Source of the DNA: Deltaproteobacteria bacterium
GTDB lineage: Bacteria > UBA10199 > JADFYH01
Direction of reading: 5' to 3'
Assembly: GCA_015233135.1 (NCBI GenBank)
Contig: JADFYH010000009.1
Span: 1 to 64,000 of the forward strand
Length of the DNA stretch: 64,000 nucleotides
Shown: positions 23,639 to 31,328 of the stretch, in pieces
How the letters are laid out: each line of letters begins with the position of its first letter
Position numbering within the stretch: position 1 is the stretch's first letter
The notes under the pieces: model-generated
The model's input: only the letters and a program-made list of their open reading frames with translations
Told to the model about the DNA's origin: nothing
Databases searched by the model: none
Translations under genes and position numbers: made by a program

Positions 23639-26153
23639 GCCTTGGACTTTTCCATTCCAACACAATTTCACCCTCAAGATCTGTTCGCAGCAATTCAATG
23701 TTTCGCGCAGCATAACGCTCCAAAACCACCTGCCGTGGAAAACCAAAACGATTGTTCTGTCCTACTCCCATCAAGGCAATGCGGGGATGAACCCGGTTTA
23801 AAAACACCTCGCTGGAGGAACTGTTGCTGCCGTGGTGAGGCACTTTGAGTATTGTCGAAAAAAGTTCTGTGCGATTCGCCAAAAAGTCTTCACTCTCCTC
23901 TTCAATATCCCCCGGCAACAGCATCGAAAAATTTTGTGACGTTAATTTTAAAACCATCGAACGATTGTTCACGGCGGTGTTGCTGGATTTTTCCAGCAGA
24001 TTTAACTGATCGGGAGGAAAGAAGGCCTCCATTTTTACTCCTTCCAAATTCCAGGGGATATCCCCTTCTTTAATTTTTTTGAGTGCAATTTTTTGCAAGG
24101 CCAACTCTTTTAAAATCTCCTGAAAACTCTCTGTCAGTGCCGTTTCCCCGTTGTACCACAGCTCTTTGATGGGATAATGCTTCAACAAACTCAGAATCCC
24201 CAAATAATGATCGGGATGCGGATGACTGATGACCGCCACGTCGATTTGAGGAAATTGATTTTGTAATAGATAAGGGAAAAGCACGTGTTCTCCCACATCG
24301 GTCTTCGAGCCCACTATTCCTCCGCCATCCAACAGGATTGTTTTGGCACCCGGAAGTTCAAGCAGCATGGCATCTCCCTGCCCCACATCCAAAAAATGAA
24401 TCTTGATTTGATGAGAATAATGCCTTGTAAAATAGGGCTGAACCCAAAGGAACAGATTCCCCAAAAAAACAAAAAACAGGATTTTTTTGAAATGCTTGAG
24501 CGGAGGAAAAATCAGAAGAAGTAAAAACACATAAGCCGCAATACATTGGCTGGCATTAAAACCAGACACCGAAGACGAGGCCCAGGGAAAAGACGCAAAA
24601 AGTTTGAGAATCTGAAGAGAAATACGACCAAAAAAAACCAGGGCTTTCAGCAGAAACAAACTGGGCAGACCCAGACACTTAAACAACATCCAGCTGATTC
24701 CCAAAGGCATGAGGATAACGCTGTAGTAAGGAACTAAAATTAAATTCACCCCCGGTGCGATCCAACTCAGCTGATGAAATGCATGGGCAAGTAGAGGCAG
24801 CAGGCCTATTTGCACGACTAGAGAGGAGAGAAAAAGACTCACTATTTTATGTTTTTTTGAACTCCTATCTACGATTGTTCTCCCCTCTCCCTCCGAGGGG
24901 AGAGGGCCAGGGAGAGGGTGATCCCGCGTGCACTTGAGCTTCACCCTCCCCTGAATCCCCTCCCCTCGAGGGAGGGGAGACTGTGCACTCAAGCAAAATT
25001 CAACTCTTGGCAAAGCTGCCAGAATAAAAAATATAGACAGAAAAGAAAGCTGAAATGAAAGCTCAAAAAGCTGAAGGGGATAAAATACTAAAATCCAGAG
25101 AGCGGCATTAACCAATATAGAAAGCGCATCTGAATTTTTTCGCAAAAGTACTAGCAAACTCAATACAAAAAAACTCAGGATAGAGCGTAAGACCGAGGAG
25201 GAAAATCCCACCAGATAAGCATAAAATAAGACTGGGATAAAGCTGAAGATGAGAGAAAGTTTTTTAACTGACACATGGAGTAACAAGCGAGGAAAAAGAG
25301 AAAAAAAGATTCGAAACAGGGCATAAAAAAATCCGCTCACCATGGCCATATGCAAGCCTGAAACAACAATGAGATGACTGGTTCCCGTTTTTCGAAACAA
25401 CTCCTCGACAGAATCCGGAATTTTTCTCTCGCCCAGCAACAGGGCCTCTATCCATTCTCTTTGATTGGTGTCCGAAACAGTCTGCAGCTCTTGTTTCAAT
25501 TTTTTCAGAATTTTATTTTTTGCTTTTAAAAAGAAGTTTTTTTCTTCCCCAATTTTTACAACAAATTCGGCTTGTTCCACCCAGGCCTGTACCAATACGC
25601 CTTGTCGTTTAAGGGTTTCCTGGTAATTGGGCAGTCCAAAATTTTTGAAGGAAGTGACTTCACCGAAACGACTGACCAGCTGCACCACATCTCCTTCTTC
25701 CACTGCAGGTTCCCCATTTTGCACAGTCAGCCATACATTCCCCCGCACCTCGCTCACCTCATTTTCTCTTTTGATGGCAAGCGCAGAAAGTAAAATTCGA
25801 AAGGGCCCTGGTGCAATCCCTTCGGGCCTTTGTTGAACTCGAGCAATAAGATAAATTTTGGGTGTGTTTAAATAAGAAGACAGGTTAGAACTTTGTACAA
25901 AACTTTTTTGATTGAAATGAGCCGAGAAATTTCCGGCGAAGAAGAAAAGAAAAAAAATACTAAATTCCCTTCTCCTTGAGGAGAAGATGCCCGTAGGGCG
26001 GTTGAGGTGAGGATGCAAATTGCGGGAGGGAAATAATAAAACCAGAAAAAAGATGGAAAGGCTGAGGGAAATTCTCAGAGGGATTTCACAATAAAGAAAA
26101 CTACAAATGCCAAAACAAAAGCCCAACAAGGGCGGCAATAAAGGTCGCTTCAT
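23538..26153 (-). CDS. comEC: ComEC/Rec2 DNA-uptake channel protein with two in-frame repeat insertions
   Basis: 871 residues. N-terminal hydrophobic segments, an OB-like DUF4131 region (about 85-200), the Competence domain with GTSHLIVVSGLHMAMVSG and several transmembrane helices (about 250-560), and a C-terminal metallo-beta-lactamase domain with IHFLDVGQGDAMLLE, HPHPDH and LKVPHHGSNSS. ComEC forms the inner-membrane channel through which single-stranded DNA enters during transformation. Two stretches are foreign: about residues 44-63 and 388-425, encoded by palindromic repeats at 25966-26012 and 24880-24993. Both lie in loops between membrane segments and keep the frame. Confidence 0.92.
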   Translation of the reverse strand: MKRPLLPPLLGFCFGICSFLYCEIPLRISLSLSIFFLVLLFPSRNLHPHLNRPTGIFSSRRREFSIFFLFFFAGNFSAHFNQKSFVQSSNLSSYLNTPKIYLIARVQQRPEGIAPGPFRILLSALAIKRENEVSEVRGNVWLTVQNGEPAVEEGDVVQLVSRFGEVTSFKNFGLPNYQETLKRQGVLVQAWVEQAEFVVKIGEEKNFFLKAKNKILKKLKQELQTVSDTNQREWIEALLLGERKIPDSVEELFRKTGTSHLIVVSGLHMAMVSGFFYALFRIFFSLFPRLLLHVSVKKLSLIFSFIPVLFYAYLVGFSSSVLRSILSFFVLSLLVLLRKNSDALSILVNAALWILVFYPLQLFELSFQLSFLSIFFILAALPRVEFCLSAQSPLPRGEGIQGRVKLKCTRDHPLPGPLPSEGEGRTIVDRSSKKHKIVSLFLSSLVVQIGLLPLLAHAFHQLSWIAPGVNLILVPYYSVILMPLGISWMLFKCLGLPSLFLLKALVFFGRISLQILKLFASFPWASSSVSGFNASQCIAAYVFLLLLIFPPLKHFKKILFFVFLGNLFLWVQPYFTRHYSHQIKIHFLDVGQGDAMLLELPGAKTILLDGGGIVGSKTDVGEHVLFPYLLQNQFPQIDVAVISHPHPDHYLGILSLLKHYPIKELWYNGETALTESFQEILKELALQKIALKKIKEGDIPWNLEGVKMEAFFPPDQLNLLEKSSNTAVNNRSMVLKLTSQNFSMLLPGDIEEESEDFLANRTELFSTILKVPHHGSNSSSSEVFLNRVHPRIALMGVGQNNRFGFPRQVVLERYAARNIELLRTDLEGEIVLEWKSPRLTWQSYSQRSGVLDLASPNPELSSPEVPCRENP
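24880..24993. repeat. Palindromic repeat, type B, inserted inside comEC
   Basis: Hairpins CCCTCTCCC/GGGAGAGGG (24883-24891 with 24898-24906) and CCCCTCCC/GGGAGGGG (24957-24964 with 24970-24977), joined by GGTGATCCCGCGTGCACTT, a segment shared with the copy at the sufD end (34947-34966). A second GTGCACT lies near the right end. It encodes about 37 residues of ComEC. Confidence 0.88.
25966..26012. repeat. Palindromic repeat, type C, inserted inside comEC
   Basis: CTTCTCC ttga GGAGAAG (25969-25986) followed by a GCCCGTAGGGC mini-hairpin and GGTTGAGGTGAGG. It encodes the hydrophilic stretch NLHPHLNRPTGIFSSRRRE between two hydrophobic segments of ComEC. Confidence 0.72.
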
Positions 26154-26218
26154 GAAATAGAAGGATGGGGAAGGCTGAGGCTAAAAAACATGGAGGGAAG
26201 AAATTGGCAAGAAAAACA

Positions 26219-26866
26219 TCACCCCGGCAACTTTGGAGAACTCAAAAGTGCCTCCTGCAAAGGCTTGGCAAGTTCCTCGTCAATCTGCTGACTCAAGTCC
26301 AGAACCAAATTGCGAATACGATCATAGCGGGTGTTGCCGCCCCGATTTCCCAGGACCAGACCTAGGCGAGTACGTAATCCCTTTAAAAAAATTCTGGCCT
26401 TCTGCGTCGGATGGCGCTTCGCCATTTCAATGAAGGCGTGCACGTTAATACCGTTGAGCAAAAGCTGACCTTCTTCAATATAAAAGGCAATGCCATCGAC
26501 GGTTTCATCAAATTTGCGTTTAAGCCGCCCACTAATTTTGGTGAGGATGCCATGCAACATAGCCGCAAAGAGGGCCAGCTGTTCCGGATCTTTGATATTA
26601 TCCATCGCCCAACGGCGATAGGCTTCTAATTTTCGGGAGACATCACTCCAATAAGAGGGGGATAAATGCGAAAGATTTTCCGCGATCATCTTGACCAAAT
26701 CCTGCTTGTTCATCAAGATACGCCCAGCCATGAAATCTAGAGTGCTTCCGTCCATGCTGAACAGCCAACTCTGCGGGGGAAGCGCGTGTTCCTCAATGGA
26801 GGGCTGAGGGACAGAGACTTGAGGTAAGACTGGAGGCAGTTTTATATTGTTATTAAAATCAACCAT
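26219..26866 (-). CDS. Hypothetical helical protein with Pro-rich N-terminus
   Basis: 215 residues, not recognised. A disordered head (KLPPVLPQVSVPQP) without signal peptide is followed by an all-helical body, including ILMNKQDLVKMIAENLSHLSP, a hydrophilic RKLEAYRRWAMDNI segment and an Arg-rich FLKGLRTRLGLVLGNRGG stretch. It starts 12 bases from the divergent ogt start codon, so the two genes have almost no private upstream region. The MVD-type start and proline-rich head resemble the protein encoded at 18003-18416. Confidence 0.58.
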   Translation of the reverse strand: MVDFNNNIKLPPVLPQVSVPQPSIEEHALPPQSWLFSMDGSTLDFMAGRILMNKQDLVKMIAENLSHLSPSYWSDVSRKLEAYRRWAMDNIKDPEQLALFAAMLHGILTKISGRLKRKFDETVDGIAFYIEEGQLLLNGINVHAFIEMAKRHPTQKARIFLKGLRTRLGLVLGNRGGNTRYDRIRNLVLDLSQQIDEELAKPLQEALLSSPKLPG

Positions 26867-26878
26867 GGTTAAATCTCA

Positions 26879-27394
26879 ATGACAAAAAATCACTCTAAAC
26901 TCCTCCACTACACCTTTTTTGATTCCACCTTAGGAAAACTCTGGATCACGTTACACAAAAAAAAACTCTGCGGAATCTATTTTCATTCCAGCGATCTTTA
27001 CTATTTCCAGCACAAACACAAATATACCTTGAAGGCAATTGTCAAACTTCCCTCAGTGCTGGAAAGAGAGCTGACGGATTATTTTAAGGGCAAATTAAAA
27101 AAATTCCAATATCCCATTTGCTTTTTAACAGGCACTGCTTTTCAACAAAAGGTTTGGCAAGTCCTAACAAAAATTCCTTATGGCCGCACCAAAACCTATG
27201 GAGAGGTCGCCAAAGCGGTAAAATCCCCCAAGGCAGCACGAGCAGTAGGCTCAGCCAATGGCTCTAATCAAATTCCGATTGTCGTTCCCTGTCACCGTGT
27301 TGTAGCATCTAAGTCCCTCGGTGGGTACTCGGAGGGATTGGATATTAAAAAACAACTTCTGCAATTGGAATCAGGTATAAGGTTTAAGGTTTAA
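26879..27394 (+). CDS. ogt: Methylated-DNA--protein-cysteine methyltransferase
   Basis: 171 residues. The DNA-binding part IPYGRTKTYGEVAKAV and the active site VVPCHRVV with acceptor Cys138 are exact for Ogt/MGMT. It removes alkyl groups from O6-guanine in one suicidal transfer. The last codons and the stop lie in a TTTAAGG repeat cluster, so the natural C-terminus may have been altered. No ribosome site precedes the start at 26879. Confidence 0.93.
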   Translation: MTKNHSKLLHYTFFDSTLGKLWITLHKKKLCGIYFHSSDLYYFQHKHKYTLKAIVKLPSVLERELTDYFKGKLKKFQYPICFLTGTAFQQKVWQVLTKIPYGRTKTYGEVAKAVKSPKAARAVGSANGSNQIPIVVPCHRVVASKSLGGYSEGLDIKKQLLQLESGIRFKV

Positions 27395-27460
27395 GGCGTA
27401 AGGTATAAGGGAAGAAGATTTCCTTACCCTGTGCCTTAAACCTTATACCTTAAACCTTAC
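27373..27460. repeat. AGGTTTA-type repeat cluster forming a long inverted repeat
   Basis: Direct copies of AAGGTTT and AAGGTATA on the left arm (27373-27411) are mirrored by CCTTAAACC and CCTTATACC units on the right arm (27422-27460). The RNA would form one long imperfect hairpin. It contains the ogt stop codon and fills the gap to the next gene. A sister element is at 36203-36288. Confidence 0.85.
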
Positions 27461-27465
27461 ATGAA

Positions 27466-28380
27466 ATGCCACTTCCCCTCAAAGAAACCCCTCAAGGGGT
27501 ACTCATCGGAGACGTAGAATTCGTTTGGGCACGCAACGCCAAGGAGTTTTTCTTTTCCAACTCCATTGTGGTTCACACCCCCGATGCTTTGGTGGTGGAC
27601 CCCTCCGCCAACTTCAGTTTTTTTGAGCACCTCGCTTCTCAAAACAAGGTGCGCACCGTAGTCAATTCTCATTATCACATCGACCATCGCTCGCTGAATC
27701 ATCTCTTCAGCAACGCCCAGTTTTTGTGTCACGAAAAAGACCGGGAGGCGATACTATCGTTTGATAATTATCTTAAATATGCCGATCAAAATCAGGATTC
27801 GTCTTATGTGATGTGGCTGAAAGGCATTTTTTCTTCTCTGGAAATTGATCGAGAAGTGATTCACGAAACGCTGAAAGACAAACAATATCTGCCGGTGAAA
27901 GGGCTTAAAATTGAAGTAGTGCATTTACCCGGACACACCCCCGGCCACATGGGTTTTTATTTTGAGGCTTTGAAAATTCTCTATGTTTCGGACATCGATC
28001 TCACCCCCACTGGCCCTTGGTATGCCAATATTTCCTCCAACATTGATCAATTCATTGCCTCTATAGCACGCATCAAGGCTATTCCAGCCGACTATTACAT
28101 TAGTTCTCATGGGGAACGCGTATATGAACCTGAAAAGTTTTTGGAAAAACTTTCACGTTTTGAAGTGGCTTTTGAAAAGAGAGACCAACGAATTTTGGAG
28201 AGCCTAAAAGAAGCACCCAAAGATTTAGAAACACTTTCAAAGGTGGGAATTATTTATAAAAGCTCTCAGCTCACAGATCCACTACGCAGTTGTTTCGAAC
28301 GGCAGATGATAGAGAAACATCTAGAGCGTTTGGAGAAGCAAGGAAAGATTAGACAGGAAAAGAGCTTGTTTATGCTCTAA
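27466..28380 (+). CDS. Metallo-beta-lactamase-fold hydrolase
   Basis: 304 residues. Metal-binding motif HYHIDH (HxHxDH form, His69-His74), HLPGHTPGHMGFYF, YVSDIDLTP and SSHGERVY give the full set of zinc ligands. The C-terminal 90 residues are helical with ERLEKQGKIRQE, as in LACTB2-like members that add a winged-helix-like end. Such enzymes include nucleases and thioester hydrolases; the substrate is not predictable. It ends 4 bases inside the convergent small-protein gene. Confidence 0.85.
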   Translation: MPLPLKETPQGVLIGDVEFVWARNAKEFFFSNSIVVHTPDALVVDPSANFSFFEHLASQNKVRTVVNSHYHIDHRSLNHLFSNAQFLCHEKDREAILSFDNYLKYADQNQDSSYVMWLKGIFSSLEIDREVIHETLKDKQYLPVKGLKIEVVHLPGHTPGHMGFYFEALKILYVSDIDLTPTGPWYANISSNIDQFIASIARIKAIPADYYISSHGERVYEPEKFLEKLSRFEVAFEKRDQRILESLKEAPKDLETLSKVGIIYKSSQLTDPLRSCFERQMIEKHLERLEKQGKIRQEKSLFML

Positions 28381-28688
28381 TGAAGAACCACCAAAGGCAC
28401 AATCACCCCACCCAAAGCCAAAATACCAGCGAGGATACCAATGATCATCACAGTATGCCTCTCTCCTTTGGTTTCATAAGAACCTGTATCCAACTCTTGC
28501 GCCTTACCTGAAAAATTTCCTTCAGGCAGATCTTGATAAGTCAGCTCCATTGAAGCCCCCCTCTCCCTTGCTTGCCCGCCAGTCTTTTGGAGGGAGGGAA
28601 GGGGGTGATCAGTCCCTCGAGCGAAAGCAGGGGTATTTGAAAATATTAAAAAAGAGAAAAGAGAAAAGAAAAGGAGAGTTTTTTTCAT
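28377..28688 (-). CDS. Small exported membrane protein with in-frame repeat insertion
   Basis: 103 residues from the ATG at 28688. A signal peptide ends near AFA (about residue 22), and a C-terminal transmembrane helix (MIIGILAGILALGGVIVPLVV) would anchor it. Residues 24-44 (THDHPLPSLQ-type, rich in Gly, Gln and Arg) come from a palindromic repeat at 28555-28620; without it the protein would be about 80 residues. It follows iscA in the same orientation after 12 bases, so it may belong to the iscS-iscA unit. Function unknown. Confidence 0.62.
   Translation of the reverse strand: MKKTLLFFSLFSFLIFSNTPAFARGTDHPLPSLQKTGGQARERGASMELTYQDLPEGNFSGKAQELDTGSYETKGERHTVMIIGILAGILALGGVIVPLVVLH
28555..28620. 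repeat. Palindromic repeat, type B variant, inside a small membrane protein gene
   Basis: CCCCCCTCTCCCT at 28556-28568 and AGGGAGGGAAGGGGG at 28591-28605 are inverted arms, followed by GGTGATC, the same junction found after the repeats in comEC and sufD. It is read in frame. Confidence 0.7.
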
Positions 28689-28700
28689 AGATAACAATCA

Positions 28701-29024
28701 TTAAACCGAAAAACTAGTGCCACACCCGCACGAACTTTTCGCATTGGGATTATGAAAGGTAAATCCTGAACTCATCAAGTCGGAATGATAATCAATGGTC
28801 ACGCCATTTAAAAATAAATAACTTTTAGGATCGAGAAGGATCTTCACTCCATTTTGCTCCACCACTTGATCCTCCTCAGTGGCCTTTTCTTCAAAAGTAA
28901 ACTTATAGGAAAGGCCCGCGCACCCCCCTCCCACAACTCCCACACGGACGGCAGAATCGGGGGTGTTCTGCTCAGTCAGCATTTTTTTGACATGATTGAC
29001 AGCTTTTTCGGTGAGTGTAATCAC
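28701..29024 (-). CDS. iscA: A-type iron-sulfur carrier (IscA/SufA/ErpA family)
   Basis: 107 residues with a GTG start that overlaps the iscS stop by 4 bases. The three conserved cysteines are Cys35 (VGGGCAGLSY), Cys99 and Cys101 (SSCGCGTSFSV). These carriers receive clusters from the scaffold and hand them to apoproteins. The overlap with iscS shows coupled expression. ErpA and SufA are not separable from sequence by eye. Confidence 0.9.
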   Translation of the reverse strand: MITLTEKAVNHVKKMLTEQNTPDSAVRVGVVGGGCAGLSYKFTFEEKATEEDQVVEQNGVKILLDPKSYLFLNGVTIDYHSDLMSSGFTFHNPNAKSSCGCGTSFSV

Positions 29025-30211
29025 AATTCCTCCTTTGCCATTTCGTACTCTATAGACGAAGTTCGAATTTTATCAACCCCCTCTTTAATTCTCTGGGTGG
29101 CATAAGCTATTTCTTCTTCATTTGTAAGGCGGCCCAAACTAAAACGGGCACTCCATTCAACTTCTGCCTTACTCAATCCCAAGGCTTGCAAAACGTGAGA
29201 AGGCTTTGCTTTTACAGAGGTGCAAGTCGCCCCCGCAGAAAAAGCCAGGTCGCGCACTTCCATCATCAATTGCTGCACAGGCACATAATCGAAACGAACA
29301 TTCAAATTATTGGTCAGACGATTTTCCAAGACCCCATTCAAATGAACATCTTCTATTTTATCTTGTAGCTGCTGCCAGAACATGTCTCGCAAACTTTTTA
29401 GCCTGATATTTTCAGAATCCATTTCCCGTTGCGCAATTTCACAGGCCTCCCCCAAACCAACAATTCCAGGGACATTGAGGGTGCCTGAACGCAAGCCGCC
29501 TTCATGCCCCCCTCCAAAAATAACGGGGCTCATATTAATTTTTGGATTTTTCGATCGAACATACAAAGCACCAATGCCCTTAGGTCCATAAATTTTGTGG
29601 CCCGAAAGAGACAAAAGGTCGATGCCCATTTTTTCAACATCAATTTTAATTTTTCCAAGGGCCTGTGTGGCATCACAATGAAAAGCAAGCCCATGCTGCC
29701 TGGCAATCTTTCCAAGATCCTCGAGAGGATGCAAGCTGCCAATTTCATTATTTGCTCCCATGAGGCTGATCAAAAGGGTTTCGGGACGAAGATTCTTTTG
29801 TAGCTCCTCCAGATTTATTTTCCCCTGGGAATCTATGCTCAAGAAACTCACTTCAAAACCTTCCTCTGTCAAATGACGAAGAGGATCTAACACCGCAGAA
29901 TGTTCACTCACACAACTGAGGAGATGATTTCTTCTCTCACGATTCGCACGCGCATACCCCAAAATCGCCAAGTTATTGGATTCAGTCGCACCCGAAGTAA
30001 AATAGATTTCCTCTTTTTGAGCCCCCAAAAGAGAAGCAACTTGCAATCTGGCATTTTCTACAGCGGCTTCCGCTTCCCAGCCAAAGGCATGGGTTTTACT
30101 GGAGGCATTTCCAAATTTTTTAAAAAAATAAGGAAGCATAGCCTCTAAGACCCGTGAGTCTACAGGAGTGGTAGCATGATAATCGAGATAGATAGGAGTT
30201 TGGATTGGCAT
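29021..30211 (-). CDS. iscS: Cysteine desulfurase, IscS/NifS group I
   Basis: 396 residues. PLP lysine K206 in SLSGHKIYGPKG, TSGATESNNLA, HCDATQALGKI, GGGHEGGLRSGT, and the mobile catalytic Cys330 in SAGATCTS followed by PSHVL. Group I desulfurases produce persulfide sulfur from cysteine for clusters and thiolation. A separate group II enzyme, SufS, occurs at 34976, so the region carries two desulfurases. It shares a GTGA overlap with iscA. An Rrf2-like operator half-site lies upstream at about 30256. Confidence 0.93.
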   Translation of the reverse strand: MPIQTPIYLDYHATTPVDSRVLEAMLPYFFKKFGNASSKTHAFGWEAEAAVENARLQVASLLGAQKEEIYFTSGATESNNLAILGYARANRERRNHLLSCVSEHSAVLDPLRHLTEEGFEVSFLSIDSQGKINLEELQKNLRPETLLISLMGANNEIGSLHPLEDLGKIARQHGLAFHCDATQALGKIKIDVEKMGIDLLSLSGHKIYGPKGIGALYVRSKNPKINMSPVIFGGGHEGGLRSGTLNVPGIVGLGEACEIAQREMDSENIRLKSLRDMFWQQLQDKIEDVHLNGVLENRLTNNLNVRFDYVPVQQLMMEVRDLAFSAGATCTSVKAKPSHVLQALGLSKAEVEWSARFSLGRLTNEEEIAYATQRIKEGVDKIRTSSIEYEMAKEEL

Positions 30212-30255
30212 AATAGAAATTAAAATACCGCTTTACTTAAAATAAAAATCTCTTT

Positions 30256-30274
30256 TAGACTATTCTGGTCTCTC
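30256..30274. promoter_or_regulatory. Putative Rrf2 operator between iscS and the divergent secreted-protein gene
   Basis: GACTATTCTGGTCT (30258-30271) shares GAC, a TGGTCT right half and the spacing with the rrf2-suf site GACCTTGATGGTCT. It overlaps a possible -10 (TAGACT, 30256-30261) for the plus-strand gene, with TTTACT as -35 at 30232. The centre resembles IscR type I sites, GACT-N4-xAGTC. Confidence 0.45.
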
Positions 30275-30302
30275 TTCAACATTTTTTTCTACAGGAGTTC
30301 TT

Positions 30303-30776
30303 ATGAAAATTAAAACCTTTGCCTTATCTTTCAGTCTGGTGGCCTTTGGTTTCGTCTCTCTAGCTTTTTCACAGGGCTATGACAAGGCGGCTCAAGAAAA
30401 AGCAGCCCGGGACAAAGAAGAAATCGTCAAAAGAGGACAAGCTCAGCAGCAATATAACCAACCCACCCAAGCTCCTCAATATAATAAACAAGAGCCAAGC
30501 CCTCCCGTTTACCAAAACACCCCAGGATCAAAATCTGCCCAATTCATTCCCTGCCCGGTTACACAAATCGAGGCCAAAATCACCTCCAGTGTTCCCTCGG
30601 ATTGGTGGGATACCCCTCAAGTAGGCAATCTGCAAAACACCCAAGTGACCAATATTGGCGGGATTCCTACCCTTCAATGCCTTTACTGGGCTTATGGAAC
30701 AAACATCCCTCTGATGAAACGAGTCCCTGCGGGTTTGCAGTGTTCTGCCCAAAGTAACGGATTCCAATGCCAGTAG
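30303..30776 (+). CDS. Hypothetical secreted protein
   Basis: 157 residues with an AGGAG ribosome site and a signal peptide ending near AFS (about residue 23). The mature N-terminus is Lys/Gln/Pro-rich (QQQYNQPTQAPQYN). The C-terminal 65 residues look folded, with four cysteines (FIPCP, LQCLYW, LQCSAQ, FQCQ) that could make two disulfides, and a DWWDTPQVGNLQNT motif. Not recognised. It lies between iscS and rrf2 and may be under the same operator. Confidence 0.68.
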   Translation: MKIKTFALSFSLVAFGFVSLAFSQGYDKAAQEKAARDKEEIVKRGQAQQQYNQPTQAPQYNKQEPSPPVYQNTPGSKSAQFIPCPVTQIEAKITSSVPSDWWDTPQVGNLQNTQVTNIGGIPTLQCLYWAYGTNIPLMKRVPAGLQCSAQSNGFQCQ

Positions 30777-30812
30777 AGGGCGCGCGATAAACAGCGCCCC
30801 CTCAATCACCGC

Positions 30813-30858
30813 TTGACACCCCGCGCCACTCTCCAATATACGACCTTGATGGTCTTAT
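30813..30858 (+). promoter_or_regulatory. rrf2-suf promoter with overlapping Rrf2 operator
   Basis: TTGACA (30813-30818) is a perfect -35. ATATAC/TATACG at 30836-30842 is the -10 at 17-18 bases. The inverted repeat TACGACC-ttgat-GGTCTTA (30839-30857) begins on the -10, and its core GAC-N6-GGTC matches the IscR-type pattern. This suggests autorepression by the product of the first gene. A second palindrome TATAAGCTTATA (30867-30878) lies between it and the start codon. Confidence 0.6.
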
Positions 30859-30887
30859 AAAGAAGGTATAAGCTTATAACCAACGCT

Positions 30888-31328
30888 ATGCTTCAACTCA
30901 ACCGAAAAACGGAATATGCCTTGTTGTCGCTCGAGCACATCGCTCGAAAGGGAGGGGATTCTGAGCGGGTTTCAAACACCCGTGAAATCTCAGAGGCCCA
31001 TCACATCCCTTATCCTATCCTGGGGAAGGTCTTGCAAAAGATGGCCAGCAAGGGCCTGATCAAGTCTGTTCAAGGTATCAACGGGGGCTATGTGTTAGCC
31101 CGCAAGCCGGAAGACTTGAGCGTGATGGATATTATTCAGATTTTTGACGGAAAATTTGCCGTGGTTGGATGCTTCAAAGAAGGCCGCTGTGATTGCCCTC
31201 AATGGAAAGGCTGTCATATTAAAGATCCTCTTTCCGAGCTCAACCACAAGATTTACCGTCTCATTGCTCAAACAAAATTGAGTGATCTTCTGAGTCCTCC
31301 TGAAAAAATTGAAAGGAGGAGCGCATGA
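30888..31328 (+). CDS. Rrf2-family iron-sulfur regulator of the suf operon
   Basis: 146 residues. The winged helix spans 1-80 ([38 protein letters not shown]), with four cysteines at 95, 101, 103 and 109 positioned to hold a cluster ([15 protein letters not shown]). This is the IscR/SufR-like arrangement: the holo form represses suf genes when clusters are abundant. The stop overlaps the sufB start (ATGA). No ribosome site stands directly before the ATG at 30888, so translation may depend on the leader hairpin. A suf-specific name is not certain. Confidence 0.88.
   Translation: MLQLNRKTEYALLSLEHIARKGGDSERVSNTREISEAHHIPYPILGKVLQKMASKGLIKSVQGINGGYVLARKPEDLSVMDIIQIFDGKFAVVGCFKEGRCDCPQWKGCHIKDPLSELNHKIYRLIAQTKLSDLLSPPEKIERRSA

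Noticed and set aside
22264-26012. Frameshift or pseudogene status of nagZ and comEC
   Set aside because: Both frames stay open with all catalytic motifs intact, so the repeats are in-frame insertions rather than disruptions.
30776-30803. Terminator after the secreted-protein gene
   Set aside because: GAGGGCGC/GCGCCCCCTC can pair with a bulge, but no T-run follows.
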